From a bacterium (GTDB lineage: Bacteria > Bacillota > Bacilli > Lactobacillales > Streptococcaceae): 64,000 nt of DNA. The stretch spans positions 193,995 to 257,994 of the forward strand of contig CAJNCJ010000001.1 in NCBI GenBank assembly GCA_905221235.1, written 5' to 3'. The notes under the pieces are model-generated. The model saw nothing but the letters and a program-made list of their open reading frames with translations. It was not told the DNA's origin and did not search any database. Each line of letters opens with the position of its first letter. Within the stretch, counting starts at the first letter, position 1. Both the position numbers and the translations under genes were made by a program. Positions 7,114-15,826 of the stretch are shown here, one piece after another.

Positions 7114-9000
7114 TTAGGCTTTCACTTCGATAAGAGCATCCCCCTTCGCAACTGAACCTGTTGCGACTGGAGCTACTGAAGAGAAGTCAGCTGTGTTTGT
7201 AACGATAACCATTGTTGTATCATCAAGACCAGCTGCAGCGATTTTGTTTGAATCAAATGTTCCAAGAACATCGCCAGCTTTTACCTTGTCACCTTGAGCA
7301 ACTTTTGCTTCGAAACCTTCACCATTCATTGTTACAGTGTCGATACCAACGTGGATCAAGACTTCAGCACCATTAGTTGTTTTCAAACCAAAGGCATGTC
7401 CTGTTGGAAAGGCAATTGAAACTTCAGCATCAGCTGGTGCATAAACCACACCTTGGCTAGGTTTCACAGCGATACCTTGTCCCATAGCTCCACTTGAGAA
7501 GACTGGGTCATTAACATCGGCAAGAGCGACAACGTCACCAACAATAGGGGTTACAAGTGTTTCATTTTGAAGAGCTGCTGGAATGTTACCAGTTGTTTCT
7601 TCTTGGACCAAACGTTCTGTCTCTACTTCAGTAGCAACTTCTTTTTCATCCTCATAACCAAACATATAAGTAAGAGCGAAACCAAGAACGAATGATACAG
7701 CTACCATAAGAAGGTATTGGGCAAGTTGTCCGTTACCGATGTAAAGCATTGTACCTGGGATAATTGTGATACCATTACCAGTACCAGCAAGTCCAAGGAT
7801 AGAAGCCAATCCACCACCGATTGCACCAGCGATCAATGAAAGGAAGAATGGTTTACGGAAGCGCAAGTTCACCCCGAAGATAGCAGGCTCTGTAATACCT
7901 AGGAAGGCAGAAAGAGCAGCTGGGAAAGCAAGTGTTTTTAGTTTTGGATTTTTAGTTTTAACACCAACCGCAACAGTTGCAGCACCTTGAGCTGTCATAG
8001 CAGCTGTGATGATAGCGTTGAATGGGTTAGCATGGTCAGCAGCAAGCAATTGAACTTCAAGCAAGTTGAAGATATGGTGCACACCTGACACGACGATCAA
8101 TTGGTGAACCCCACCAATCAAGAAACCACCAAGACCAAATGGCATGCTGAGGATCGCTTTTGTAGCGATAAGGATGTAGTTTTCAACAACGTGGAAGACT
8201 GGTCCGATGACAAAGAGTCCAAGGATAGACATCACCAAAAGTGTCACGAATGGCGTTACCAAGAGGTCAATCACATCTGGAACGACCTTGCGGACAAGTT
8301 TTTCAAATTTAGCTCCGACAACCCCGATGATGAAGGCTGGAAGAACGGAACCTTGCAAACCAACAACAGGGATGAAACCAAAGAAGTTCATAGCTGTTAC
8401 TTCACCACCTTGAGCAACTGCCCAAGCGTTTGGAAGTGAGCCAGAAACAAGCATCATACCTAGAACGATACCAACGGCAGGATTTCCACCGAATACACGG
8501 AAGGTTGACCACACAACCAAACCTGGCAAGATGATGAAGGCTGTATCTGTCAAGATTTGAGTGTAAGTTGCAAAGTCTCCTGGAAGTGGCATTTCAAGAG
8601 CGTTGAAAAGACCACGCACACCCATGAAGAGACCTGTCGCTACGATAACTGGGATGATTGGAACGAAAACATCACCGAAAGTACGGATAGCACGTTGGAA
8701 CCAGTTCCCTTGTTTAGCAGCTTCTGCTTTCATGTCAGCTTTAGATGATGTTGGCAAACCAAGTGCAACAACTTCATCGTACATTTTGTTAACTGTACCT
8801 GTACCAAAGATGATTTGGTATTGACCTGAGTTAAAGAAAGCACCTTGAACTTTTTCCAAGTTCTCAATCACTTCTTTATTGATTTTTCCTTCATCTTTGA
8901 CCATGACACGTAGACGAGTCGCACAGTGGGCAACACTGTTGACATTTTCACGTCCGCCCAAGGCATCGATGACTTTTTTTGCAATTTCCTGATTGTTCAT
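7114..9000 (-). CDS. scrA: Sucrose-specific PTS transporter, EIIBCA
   Basis: This membrane permease imports sucrose and phosphorylates it to sucrose-6-phosphate at the expense of phosphoenolpyruvate through HPr. The 628 residues run EIIB (1-85, phosphocysteine in SVAHCATRLRV at Cys26), EIIC (about 105-455, roughly ten hydrophobic segments), a linker, then a glucose-type EIIA (about 485-628, with His residues in FPTGHAFGL and VLIHVGIDTV). An in-frame TTG six bases upstream is possible, but the ATG at 9000 matches the usual MNNQEIAKKVIDALGG start. AAGGAG lies about ten bases before it. It is divergent from scrB-scrR and has a strong promoter overlapped by operator-like palindromes, consistent with ScrR control. 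Relatives also move other beta-glucosides, but scrK, scrB and scrR beside it argue for sucrose. Confidence 0.94.
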   Translation of the reverse strand: MNNQEIAKKVIDALGGRENVNSVAHCATRLRVMVKDEGKINKEVIENLEKVQGAFFNSGQYQIIFGTGTVNKMYDEVVALGLPTSSKADMKAEAAKQGNWFQRAIRTFGDVFVPIIPVIVATGLFMGVRGLFNALEMPLPGDFATYTQILTDTAFIILPGLVVWSTFRVFGGNPAVGIVLGMMLVSGSLPNAWAVAQGGEVTAMNFFGFIPVVGLQGSVLPAFIIGVVGAKFEKLVRKVVPDVIDLLVTPFVTLLVMSILGLFVIGPVFHVVENYILIATKAILSMPFGLGGFLIGGVHQLIVVSGVHHIFNLLEVQLLAADHANPFNAIITAAMTAQGAATVAVGVKTKNPKLKTLAFPAALSAFLGITEPAIFGVNLRFRKPFFLSLIAGAIGGGLASILGLAGTGNGITIIPGTMLYIGNGQLAQYLLMVAVSFVLGFALTYMFGYEDEKEVATEVETERLVQEETTGNIPAALQNETLVTPIVGDVVALADVNDPVFSSGAMGQGIAVKPSQGVVYAPADAEVSIAFPTGHAFGLKTTNGAEVLIHVGIDTVTMNGEGFEAKVAQGDKVKAGDVLGTFDSNKIAAAGLDDTTMVIVTNTADFSSVAPVATGSVAKGDALIEVKA

Positions 9001-9068
9001 TTGCAAAAATCTCCTTATATAAAATTTTGTTCTTGTTTGAAAGCGATTTTATCCGCCCTACGACTATT

Positions 9069-9096
9069 ATTTTATCATGTTTTAGAAATATGTCAA
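9069..9096 (-). promoter_or_regulatory. scrA promoter
   Basis: Minus strand TTGACA (9091-9096), a 16-base spacer, then TAAAAT (9069-9074) preceded by TGA, giving both a consensus -35 and an extended -10. An AAAACGCTTGACA operator-like sequence (9091-9105) overlaps the -35, where a repressor would block polymerase. A further GCGATTTTATC-type half-site lies downstream near 9044. Confidence 0.75.
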
Positions 9097-9273
9097 GCGT
9101 TTTGCAGAAAAAATATTCTATCCACTTAGTTGGCTCGCTGTAGATTGATTGATTTTGACTGTTTTAGCAGGCATTCCTTAAAAAACAAGTTTAAAATCTT
9201 GGTTAAAAGGGTTTTGTTTCATTATCTTTCATGTTTTCGTGAAAATTTGATTGATTTCCTGCATTTATTTTAT

Positions 9274-9287
9274 GATAAACGTTTGAC
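9274..9287 (+). promoter_or_regulatory. Operator-like palindrome upstream of scrB (ScrR or CcpA type)
   Basis: GATAAACGTTTGAC has the AAACGTTT palindromic core of LacI-family operators and resembles cre sites. It matches the AAAACGCTTGAC site at the scrA -35 at most positions. It lies about 30 bases upstream of the scrB -35. ScrR and CcpA are both LacI-type proteins with similar sites, so the two cannot be told apart by eye. Confidence 0.5.
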
Positions 9288-9316
9288 AGTTTTTTCTCTT
9301 TTTTAACATAAAAGTC

Positions 9317-9345
9317 TTGCTTTTTTTTCCGAAAACGGTTACTAT
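9317..9345 (+). promoter_or_regulatory. scrB promoter
   Basis: TTGCTT (9317-9322), a 17-base spacer and TACTAT (9340-9345), 33 bases before the scrB ATG. The spacer contains CGAAAACGGTT, another possible half-operator. Confidence 0.5.
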
Positions 9346-9378
9346 TAAAAGTGATAAGATTTTTGGAGGAATGAAAGA

Positions 9379-10833
9379 ATGGAATGGACTACTGAGCGTC
9401 GTTACAGACTTTATCAAGACTGGACGCAAGAAGAAATTAAGAATATTAAGGAAAATATGGCACAATCTCCATGGCATACTCATTACCATGTTGAGCCAAA
9501 AACAGGACTTCTCAACGACCCAAATGGCTTTTCTTACTTTAATGGAAAGTGGATTGTTTTTTATCAGAACTTTCCTTTTGGTGCAGCCCACGGTTTGAAA
9601 TCTTGGGTGCAATTGGAAAGCGAGGACTTAGTTCACTTCACTGAAACTGGTGTCAAAGTTTTGCCTGATACTCCATTAGATAGCCACGGCGCCTACTCTG
9701 GTTCTGCCATGCAGTTTGGCGATAACTTGTTCCTATTCTATACAGGAAATGTCCGCGATGAAAACTGGATTCGTCACCCATACCAAATCGGGGCTTTGAT
9801 GGACAAGGATGGCAAGATTACGAAGATTGACAAGATCTTGATTGACCAGCCAGCAGATTCTACAGACCACTTCCGCGATCCGCAAATTTTTAATTTTAAA
9901 GGTCAATATTATGCCATAGTCGGTGGACAGCACTTGGAGAAAAAAGGCTTCGTCCGTCTCTACAAGGCTGTTGACAACGACTACACAAACTGGCAAGCAG
10001 TTGGCGACCTTGACTTTGCTAACGACCGCACTGCCTACATGATGGAATGCCCAAATCTAGTCTTTGTAGGAGAGCAACCTGTCCTTCTTTACTGCCCACA
10101 AGGTTTAGATAAGAAAGTTCTAGATTACGACAATATCTATCCAAATATGTATAAGATTGGGGCTTCCTTTGACCCTGAAAATGCTAAAATGGTAGATGTA
10201 TCTCAGCTTCAAAACATGGATTATGGTTTTGAAGCCTATGCTACCCAAGCCTTCAACGCTCCTGACGGACGTGCTCTAGCAGTTAGCTGGCTTGGTTTGC
10301 CAGATGTTTCTTACCCATCTGACCGTTTTGACCACCAAGGAACCTTCTCTTTGGTCAAAGAACTGACTATCAAAGATGGCAAACTCTACCAATACCCAGT
10401 CGCGGCTATCAAGGACCTTCGTGCTTCTGAAGAAGCCTTCTCAAACCGTACCCAAACCAATAACAGCTACGAACTTGAACTCAACTTGGAACCTAATAGT
10501 CAGAGCGAGATTGTCTTACTTGCTGATAAAGAAGGCAAGGGACTTGCAATCAACTTTGACCTTGTAAATGGTCAAGTGACAGTGGATCGTAGCCAGGCTG
10601 GTGAACAGTATGCTCAAGAATTTGGGACAACTCGTTCTTGTCCAATCGATAACCAGGCTACTACTGCTACAATTTTCATCGATAACTCTGTCTTTGAAAT
10701 TTTCATCAATAAAGGAGAAAAAGTATTTTCTGGTCGTGTCTTCCCACATGCGGATCAAAATGGTATCCTGATCAAATCTGGAAACCCAACTGGAACTTAC
10801 TATGAATTAGATTATGGTCGCAAAATTAACTGA
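9379..10833 (+). CDS. scrB: Sucrose-6-phosphate hydrolase, glycoside hydrolase family 32
   Basis: ScrB cleaves the sucrose-6-phosphate made by ScrA into glucose-6-phosphate and fructose. The 484-residue protein shows the GH32 signatures in order: HYHVEPKTGLLNDPNG with the nucleophile Asp in NDPNG, a FRDP motif for the transition-state stabiliser Asp, and MMECPN with the acid/base Glu. A C-terminal beta-sandwich follows. GGAGGA lies eight bases before the ATG at 9379. The last 20 bases overlap the start of scrR, so the repressor should be co-translated with the hydrolase. No signal peptide, in keeping with an intracellular enzyme. Confidence 0.96.
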   Translation: MEWTTERRYRLYQDWTQEEIKNIKENMAQSPWHTHYHVEPKTGLLNDPNGFSYFNGKWIVFYQNFPFGAAHGLKSWVQLESEDLVHFTETGVKVLPDTPLDSHGAYSGSAMQFGDNLFLFYTGNVRDENWIRHPYQIGALMDKDGKITKIDKILIDQPADSTDHFRDPQIFNFKGQYYAIVGGQHLEKKGFVRLYKAVDNDYTNWQAVGDLDFANDRTAYMMECPNLVFVGEQPVLLYCPQGLDKKVLDYDNIYPNMYKIGASFDPENAKMVDVSQLQNMDYGFEAYATQAFNAPDGRALAVSWLGLPDVSYPSDRFDHQGTFSLVKELTIKDGKLYQYPVAAIKDLRASEEAFSNRTQTNNSYELELNLEPNSQSEIVLLADKEGKGLAINFDLVNGQVTVDRSQAGEQYAQEFGTTRSCPIDNQATTATIFIDNSVFEIFINKGEKVFSGRVFPHADQNGILIKSGNPTGTYYELDYGRKIN

Positions 10834-11779
10834 TGTCGCCAAACTTGCAGGCGTCAGCCCTACTACCGTTTCTCGGGTTATCAATAAAAAAGGCTATTTA
10901 TCAGAGAAAACCATTCAAAAGGTCAATGAAGCCATGCGAGAATTGGGCTATAAACCCAACAATCTAGCTCGCAGTCTGCAAGGAAAATCAGCTAAGTTAA
11001 TCGGCTTGATTTTCCCCAATATTTCCAACGTTTTCTATGCAGAATTGATTGATAAATTGGAACACCAACTCTTCAAAAATGGTTACAAAACCATCATCTG
11101 CAACAGTGAGCACGACTCTGAGAAGGAACGCGAGTACATCGAAATGCTGGAAGCCAATCAGGTGGACGGCATCATTTCTGGTAGTCACAACTTGGGAATC
11201 GAAGACTACAATCGTGTGACAGCGCCGATTATTTCCTTTGACCGAAACTTGTCGCCAGACATTCCAGTCGTTTCCTCTGACAACTATGCTGGTGGGGTTC
11301 TTGCTGCCCAGACCTTGGTTAAGACAGGCGCCCAGTCTATCATCATGATTACTGGGAATGACAATTCTAATTCGCCAACAGGACTGCGCCACGCTGGCTT
11401 TGCATCCGTACTCCCAAAAGCACCTATTATCAATGTTTCAAGCGACTTTTCTCCTGTCAGAAAAGAAATGGAAATCAAGAATATCTTGACCCGACAAAAG
11501 CCTGATGCCATCTTTGCTTCGGATGATTTGACAGCTATTCTGGTCATTAAAATTGCTCAAGAACTAGGCATTTCTGTTCCTGAAGAACTCAAGGTCATCG
11601 GCTATGATGGGACCTATTTTATCGAGAACTACTACCCTCATTTGACAACAATTAAGCAACCTATGCAAGAGATTGCTCAACTCACTGTTGACCTCCTATT
11701 ACAAAAGATCGAAGGCAAGGAAGTCGCAACAACCGGTTACTTCTTACCAGTCACCCTATTACCAGGAAAAAGTATTTGA
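10814..11779 (+). CDS. scrR: Sucrose operon repressor, LacI family
   Basis: A 321-residue LacI-type regulator. The N-terminal helix-turn-helix reads LTDVAKLAGVSPTTVSRVIN with the hinge helix NNLARSLQGKSA. The rest is a periplasmic-binding-protein-like effector domain with SDDLTAILVIKIAQELGI and VIGYDGTYF. In streptococci ScrR represses scrA and scrB and is relieved by sucrose-derived sugar phosphates. No convincing ribosome site precedes the ATG, which lies inside the end of scrB, so translational coupling is likely. A BOX element starts directly at the stop codon. Confidence 0.94.
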   Translation: MVAKLTDVAKLAGVSPTTVSRVINKKGYLSEKTIQKVNEAMRELGYKPNNLARSLQGKSAKLIGLIFPNISNVFYAELIDKLEHQLFKNGYKTIICNSEHDSEKEREYIEMLEANQVDGIISGSHNLGIEDYNRVTAPIISFDRNLSPDIPVVSSDNYAGGVLAAQTLVKTGAQSIIMITGNDNSNSPTGLRHAGFASVLPKAPIINVSSDFSPVRKEMEIKNILTRQKPDAIFASDDLTAILVIKIAQELGISVPEELKVIGYDGTYFIENYYPHLTTIKQPMQEIAQLTVDLLLQKIEGKEVATTGYFLPVTLLPGKSI

Positions 11780-11931
11780 TACTCTTCGAAAATCTCTTCA
11801 AACCACGTCAACGTCGCCTTACCGTAGATATATGTAACTAACTTCGTCAGTCTTATCTACAATCTCAAAGCAATGCTTTGAGCAGCTTGCGGCTAGCTTC
11901 CTAGTTTGCTCTTTGATTTTCATTGAGTATA
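11779..11931 (+). repeat. BOX element (boxA-boxB-boxC)
   Basis: About 153 bases matching the pneumococcal BOX repeat: boxA from ATACTCTTCGAAAATC with the CACGTCAACGTCGCCTTACC core used for BOX-PCR typing, one boxB (TTCGTCAG through CTTTGAGC), and boxC ending GATTTTCATTGAGTAT. It begins at the scrR stop codon, so it lies in the 3' untranslated region. Confidence 0.93.
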
Positions 11932-11940
11932 AGCACAAGA

Positions 11941-11971
11941 AAACTCAGACCGATCCGTCTGAGTTTTTTTT
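11941..11971 (+). terminator. Terminator after scrR, shared by convergent mvaA
   Basis: AAACTCAGAC / GTCTGAGTTT with a six-base loop, then a run of seven T on the plus strand. The minus strand also has a short T run. The mvaA stop codon lies inside the T tract. Confidence 0.85.
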
Positions 11972-13244
11972 ATGATCTTAAGTTTTCGAGATAACGCTGG
12001 GCTGTCTCTAGGTTAAAGGTTTTATCTGCGATAAGCTGCTCGACTAGGGGAGCTACCTCGGACTCACTAGCACCTGCTAGGAGAGCCAAGGATTTGGCCT
12101 GCAATTTCATGTGACCTTGCTGGATTCCTGTACTCACCAAAGCTTTGAGGGCCGCAAAGTTTTGGGCAAGACCGATAGACACGATAATCTGGGCTAATTC
12201 TTTAGCAGATGGACTTCCCAGCAGTTCATGACTGAGAGCTACACGAGGGTTGAGACCGATAGAGCCACCCTTGGTCGCTACAGGCATAGGCAGGGTCATC
12301 TCACCGACCAATTCTTCTCTTTCAAGGTCCAGCGTCCAGTAGCTAAGACCTTGATAGCGTCCATTTTGACTGGCAAAGGCGTGTGCACCCGCTTCGATGG
12401 CACGCCAGTCATTACCTGTGGCAATTAAAACGGCATCAATACCATTAAAAATCCCTTTATTGTGGGTAGCAGCTCGATAAGGATCAACCTGCGCAAACTG
12501 ACTAGCCAAAGCCATTTTTTCCGCAATCTCTCGTCCTTGATCCTTTTGGCGGCTCAAGTAGCGAAAGGCGACGCGACAACTTGCAGTCACCAGAGAATCG
12601 GTCGCGTAGTTGGATAGAATCCCCATGAGACTCTGTCCCTGACTGAGTTCTTCTAAGACTGGCTTCAAGGCTTCCAGCATGGTGTTAAGCATATTGGCAC
12701 CCATGGCCTCCTGGGTATCGACATGAAGATAAACTACCAGAAAGTCCGTTTCGCCTTTGATCTGTTCTACATGCAAATCACGCGCCCCACCTCCACGTTT
12801 AACGATAGAAGGATAGGCTTGATTGGCAAGTTCCAAGAGCTCCGCCTTCTTGCTGGCAATTTTCTCTTGCGCTTGTTCAGGATCAGCAACCTGATAAAGG
12901 GCTACCTGACCAATCATCTGACGCTGACGGACTTGCGCAGTAAAACCGCCTGCTCGCTTAATGATTTTACTGGCATAGCTGGCCGCAGCAACCACAGATG
13001 GTTCTTCTGTCACATAGGGAACAGTGTATTCCTGACCATTGACAAGAACCTCTGGAACCAGCGAATAAGGTAGAGAAAAAGTCCCCACCACATTCTCACT
13101 CAGCTGGTCTGCGACAGTAACACTAATCTGTTCATCCTGTTCCAGACTAGCTTGTCTCTCAGGACTAAGGAGCGCCTGAGCTTGTAACAGCTCGAGGCGC
13201 TCATGGTATGATTTTTTAGAAAATCCATTCCAACTTATCTTCAT
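11970..13244 (-). CDS. mvaA: Hydroxymethylglutaryl-CoA reductase, class II
   Basis: Reduces HMG-CoA to mevalonate in the isoprenoid pathway that Gram-positive cocci use for undecaprenyl carriers. The 424-residue, soluble protein is of the bacterial class II type, without the eukaryotic membrane domain. Visible motifs include the catalytic-Glu segment LSENVVGTFSLPY, a cofactor-binding stretch with EAMGANMLNTML, the Lys segment ATHNKGIFNG and the C-terminal LSHELLGSPSAKELAQI. Its ATG shares one base with the mvaS stop (TAATG), so the two are translationally coupled. Confidence 0.95.
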   Translation of the reverse strand: MKISWNGFSKKSYHERLELLQAQALLSPERQASLEQDEQISVTVADQLSENVVGTFSLPYSLVPEVLVNGQEYTVPYVTEEPSVVAAASYASKIIKRAGGFTAQVRQRQMIGQVALYQVADPEQAQEKIASKKAELLELANQAYPSIVKRGGGARDLHVEQIKGETDFLVVYLHVDTQEAMGANMLNTMLEALKPVLEELSQGQSLMGILSNYATDSLVTASCRVAFRYLSRQKDQGREIAEKMALASQFAQVDPYRAATHNKGIFNGIDAVLIATGNDWRAIEAGAHAFASQNGRYQGLSYWTLDLEREELVGEMTLPMPVATKGGSIGLNPRVALSHELLGSPSAKELAQIIVSIGLAQNFAALKALVSTGIQQGHMKLQAKSLALLAGASESEVAPLVEQLIADKTFNLETAQRYLENLRS

Positions 13245-14416
13245 TATTTTTCAACCTTGCTATAACGGCGTTGGTGGTCAACAATTTCAACCAAGGCAAA
13301 ATCTTGATTTTCATAGCCAGCAAACTGGGCAGAATTTGTTTCATCTAAGTCTACCTCCTCAAAGAAGACTTTTTCATAGTCTGCAACAGATAGGGCAGTT
13401 CGTTGGTTGAGCTTGTTCAAGCGGTCTTTATCCAGATAAGCTTCATATCCTTCAACCAATTCACCACTAAAGAACTCAGCCACAGCACCACTTCCGTAAC
13501 TATAAAGGGCAATTTTATCCCCAGCCTTCAAGCTATCTGTATTTTCCAAGAGAGACAATAGTCCAAGGAAGAGGGAACCTGTATAGATATTCCCCACCTT
13601 TTGACTGTAGAGAATAGACTGGTCAAAATGATTTTGCAAGAGATCTTTTTTCTCTTGAGGCAAGTTCTTATCCATGATTTTTTTCAAGCCTTTTAGGGCT
13701 AATTTAGGGTAAGGCAAGTGGAAACAAACAGCTGCAAAATCATCTAAGGTAAGCTGGTAACGTTTTTGGTATTCAAGCCAAGTCGTTTTCAAACTATCCA
13801 AGTATTGCTGGGTAGAATAAACACCATTTACATAAGGGGTTGTTGAGTAATTTGGACGCCAGAAATCCATGATGTCACGAGTCTGAGCCACATTGTCATT
13901 ATTAAAGGCCATAATGCGCGGATTTTGTGTAATTAGCATAGCCACACTTCCAGCACCCTGAGTGGGTTCTCCTGGAGTTTCAATACCGTATTTGGCAATA
14001 TCACTGGCAATGACCAAGACCTTGGACTCTGGAGAATTTTCCACATGCAGTTTTGCATAATGGAGGGCAGCTGTCGCTCCATAACAGGCTTCTTTAATCT
14101 CGAAACTACGAGCAAAGGGCTGAATGCCCAGCAAGCCATGCACAAAGACGGCCGCAGCTTTACTTTGGTCAATTCCTGACTCGGTCGCCACAATGACCAT
14201 GTCAATTTCTTCTTTTTCTTTATCAGTCAAAATCGAGTTACTTGCACTCGCCGCCAAGGTCACGATGTCCTCAGTTAAGGGTGCAATACTCAATTCCTCG
14301 AGTAAGAGTCCTTTACTTAATTTTTCAGGGTCAATTCCCCTTGCTTCTGCTAAGTCTTGTAACTTCAAGACATATTGACTGGTCGCAAAACCAATCTTAT
14401 CAATACCGATTGTCAT
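13244..14416 (-). CDS. mvaS: Hydroxymethylglutaryl-CoA synthase
   Basis: Condenses acetyl-CoA with acetoacetyl-CoA to HMG-CoA, the first committed step of the mevalonate pathway. The 390-residue protein starts MTIGIDKIGFATSQYVL, the standard MvaS N-terminus, and carries the acyl-enzyme Cys in EIKEACYGATAALHYA plus a thiolase-fold C-terminal part with SYGSGAVAEFF. An ATG 24 bases further upstream is in frame, but only the ATG at 14416 has a ribosome site (AGAGG, six bases away). It is first in the mvaS-mvaA operon, with an extended -10 at 14461-14469. Confidence 0.95.
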   Translation of the reverse strand: MTIGIDKIGFATSQYVLKLQDLAEARGIDPEKLSKGLLLEELSIAPLTEDIVTLAASASNSILTDKEKEEIDMVIVATESGIDQSKAAAVFVHGLLGIQPFARSFEIKEACYGATAALHYAKLHVENSPESKVLVIASDIAKYGIETPGEPTQGAGSVAMLITQNPRIMAFNNDNVAQTRDIMDFWRPNYSTTPYVNGVYSTQQYLDSLKTTWLEYQKRYQLTLDDFAAVCFHLPYPKLALKGLKKIMDKNLPQEKKDLLQNHFDQSILYSQKVGNIYTGSLFLGLLSLLENTDSLKAGDKIALYSYGSGAVAEFFSGELVEGYEAYLDKDRLNKLNQRTALSVADYEKVFFEEVDLDETNSAQFAGYENQDFALVEIVDHQRRYSKVEK

Positions 14417-14460
14417 ATTTACCTCTGTTTTATCATTCATGTAAAAAATCGTTCTATACT

Positions 14461-14469
14461 ATTTTATCA
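14461..14469 (-). promoter_or_regulatory. Extended -10 promoter for mvaS-mvaA
   Basis: Minus strand TGATAAAAT, identical to the scrA extended -10, 44 bases before the mvaS ATG. No -35 consensus. Confidence 0.45.
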
Positions 14470-14490
14470 CAAATGGCAGTAAAAGAGAGA

Positions 14491-14518
14491 AAAAAGACTT
14501 GATTCACCAAATCAAGTC
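14491..14518 (-). terminator. Terminator after the ThrE-like exporter genes
   Basis: GACTTGATT / AATCAAGTC with a five-base loop, followed on the minus strand by TTTTTTCTC, ten bases past the stop at 14529. Confidence 0.85.
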
Positions 14519-14528
14519 GCTTATGAAT

Positions 14529-14978
14529 CTAACTTTTATGCTGTTTTCGTAAGTAAGAATAAAGTCTGAGAATCACTGTTCCGCTAGCCATTCCAATGGA
14601 AATCACCAAAGCCAACATAACAACCAAGGTTGCACTAGCAATGGCATGACTGTAATCTCCTGTCACAAAAAAGGCAGTTGTCCGATAGGAGAGATAACCC
14701 GGAACCAGAGGTGCCAAGATGGCTAAGATAAATACCACAGCAGGTGTCTTATAAAGAATACTTAAAATCTGGCTGACACAAGAACCGATAATGGCTGCAA
14801 TAAAAGTAGCCACAATAACATTAGTCGGTTCCTTGAGCAAAAGATAAATTAGCCAGACGGCCATGCCCAAAATCCCTCCAGGTAAGAGCATAGACCGTTG
14901 CACATTGAGTACAATTAAAAAAGTGATAATGGCAAGAAGACTTGCTACTGCTTGTAATAAAAAGGTAGTTAGTGTCAT
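14529..14978 (-). CDS. Threonine/serine exporter, small subunit (ThrE_2, DUF3815)
   Basis: A 149-residue membrane protein with about five hydrophobic segments and a PGGILGMAVWLIYLLL glycine-rich segment. It matches the C-terminal half of actinobacterial ThrE, which Firmicutes often encode as a separate gene. It follows the DUF1212 subunit by one base, so the pair probably forms one exporter of threonine, serine or similar amino acids. The substrate is inferred from the family only. Confidence 0.85.
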   Translation of the reverse strand: MTLTTFLLQAVASLLAIITFLIVLNVQRSMLLPGGILGMAVWLIYLLLKEPTNVIVATFIAAIIGSCVSQILSILYKTPAVVFILAILAPLVPGYLSYRTTAFFVTGDYSHAIASATLVVMLALVISIGMASGTVILRLYSYLRKQHKS

Positions 14979-14979
14979 A

Positions 14980-15738
14980 TTAGTTCATCAATACCAAGGC
15001 GACAGAAGTTCCTGCCCCTAAAGCAAGGGTAATGAGTAGGGATTCAAACATCTTACTCATACCAGAGTTTATGTGGTTGGTCATAATATCCCGAACCGCA
15101 TTGGTCAAGGCAATACCTGGTACAAAAGGCATGACCGCACCAGCTATAATCAAATCTGCCGTTGAGGGAAAGCCTGTGTAGCGAGCCCAAAACTGAGCTA
15201 TCATCCCAAAGACAAAGGCTCCAGCAAAGGCTGTTACAAAGGGAATTCGGATAAACTTCTCCACATAGAGGGAAAAGGCAAAACCAAATAAGGTAGCCAC
15301 TCCTGCCCCAAGTGCGTCGTAGATATTTCCACTAAACATAATTGAAAAGAAAGGGGCACTAAAGGTCGCAGCCAGAGTCACCTGTAACTTGGTATAGGGA
15401 AGGGGTTGAGCTTGCAAGGCCGTCAATTGCTTGAAGGCCGTCTCTAAATCAATCCGCCCCCCAACCAGCTGACGAGAAATCTGGTTCACATCGCAGACCT
15501 TTTCGATGTTATAAGAAGAGGAGGTCACGCGCTTCATGCGCGAAATATTGGTGTTTTCAATAGAGAAAAAGATAGCGGCCGGCATGGCAAGAACATTGCA
15601 ATCCACAATCCCCTGCGAATGCGCGATCCGAATCATGGTATCTTCTACACGATGGATTTCTGAGCCACTTTTAAGGAGAATAGTCCCCGCTAGCATAATC
15701 ACATCGATGACGGCATTTAATTCTTTTGATTCTTCCAT
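14980..15738 (-). CDS. Threonine/serine exporter, large subunit (ThrE, DUF1212)
   Basis: A 252-residue protein: a soluble N-terminal part of about 110 residues with the conserved SGSEIHRVEDTM segment, then four to five transmembrane helices. SEIHRVED is the DUF1212 signature. The segment FVPGIALTNAVRDI is the second conserved motif of ThrE proteins. A strong AAAGGAGG precedes the ATG at 15738. It lies directly upstream of the DUF3815 subunit. An extended -10 at 15766-15774 separates it from stkP, whose terminator is just upstream. Confidence 0.87.
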   Translation of the reverse strand: MEESKELNAVIDVIMLAGTILLKSGSEIHRVEDTMIRIAHSQGIVDCNVLAMPAAIFFSIENTNISRMKRVTSSSYNIEKVCDVNQISRQLVGGRIDLETAFKQLTALQAQPLPYTKLQVTLAATFSAPFFSIMFSGNIYDALGAGVATLFGFAFSLYVEKFIRIPFVTAFAGAFVFGMIAQFWARYTGFPSTADLIIAGAVMPFVPGIALTNAVRDIMTNHINSGMSKMFESLLITLALGAGTSVALVLMN

Positions 15739-15765
15739 GCTTTCCTCCTTTTATCAACTCCTTCT

Positions 15766-15774
15766 ATTCTATCA
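15766..15774 (-). promoter_or_regulatory. Extended -10 promoter for the ThrE-like pair
   Basis: Minus strand TGATAGAAT, 28 bases before the ATG, downstream of the stkP terminator. Confidence 0.5.
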
Positions 15775-15786
15775 CAAATCAGGACT

Positions 15787-15823
15787 CAAAAAAAATCTTT
15801 GCCATGAAATCATGACAAAGATT
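15787..15823 (-). terminator. Terminator after stkP
   Basis: Fourteen-base arms AATCTTTG(T/C)CATGA / TCATG(G/A)CAAAGATT with one mismatch, then TTTTTTTT on the minus strand. Four bases past the stkP stop. Confidence 0.88.
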
Positions 15824-15826
15824 CGT

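Larger units (their letters stand above)
9001..9378. other. scrA/scrB divergent regulatory region
   Basis: A 378-base gene-free stretch. It holds the scrA promoter and operator-like site on the left and the scrB promoter and operator-like sites on the right. Between about 9125 and 9265 it is A/T-rich with no feature I can name. Confidence 0.8.

Noticed and set aside
9001..9378. A riboswitch or antiterminator (SacY-type RAT) in the scrA leader
   Set aside because: No terminator-antiterminator pair was seen between promoter and ATG. LacI-type operators explain the control better.
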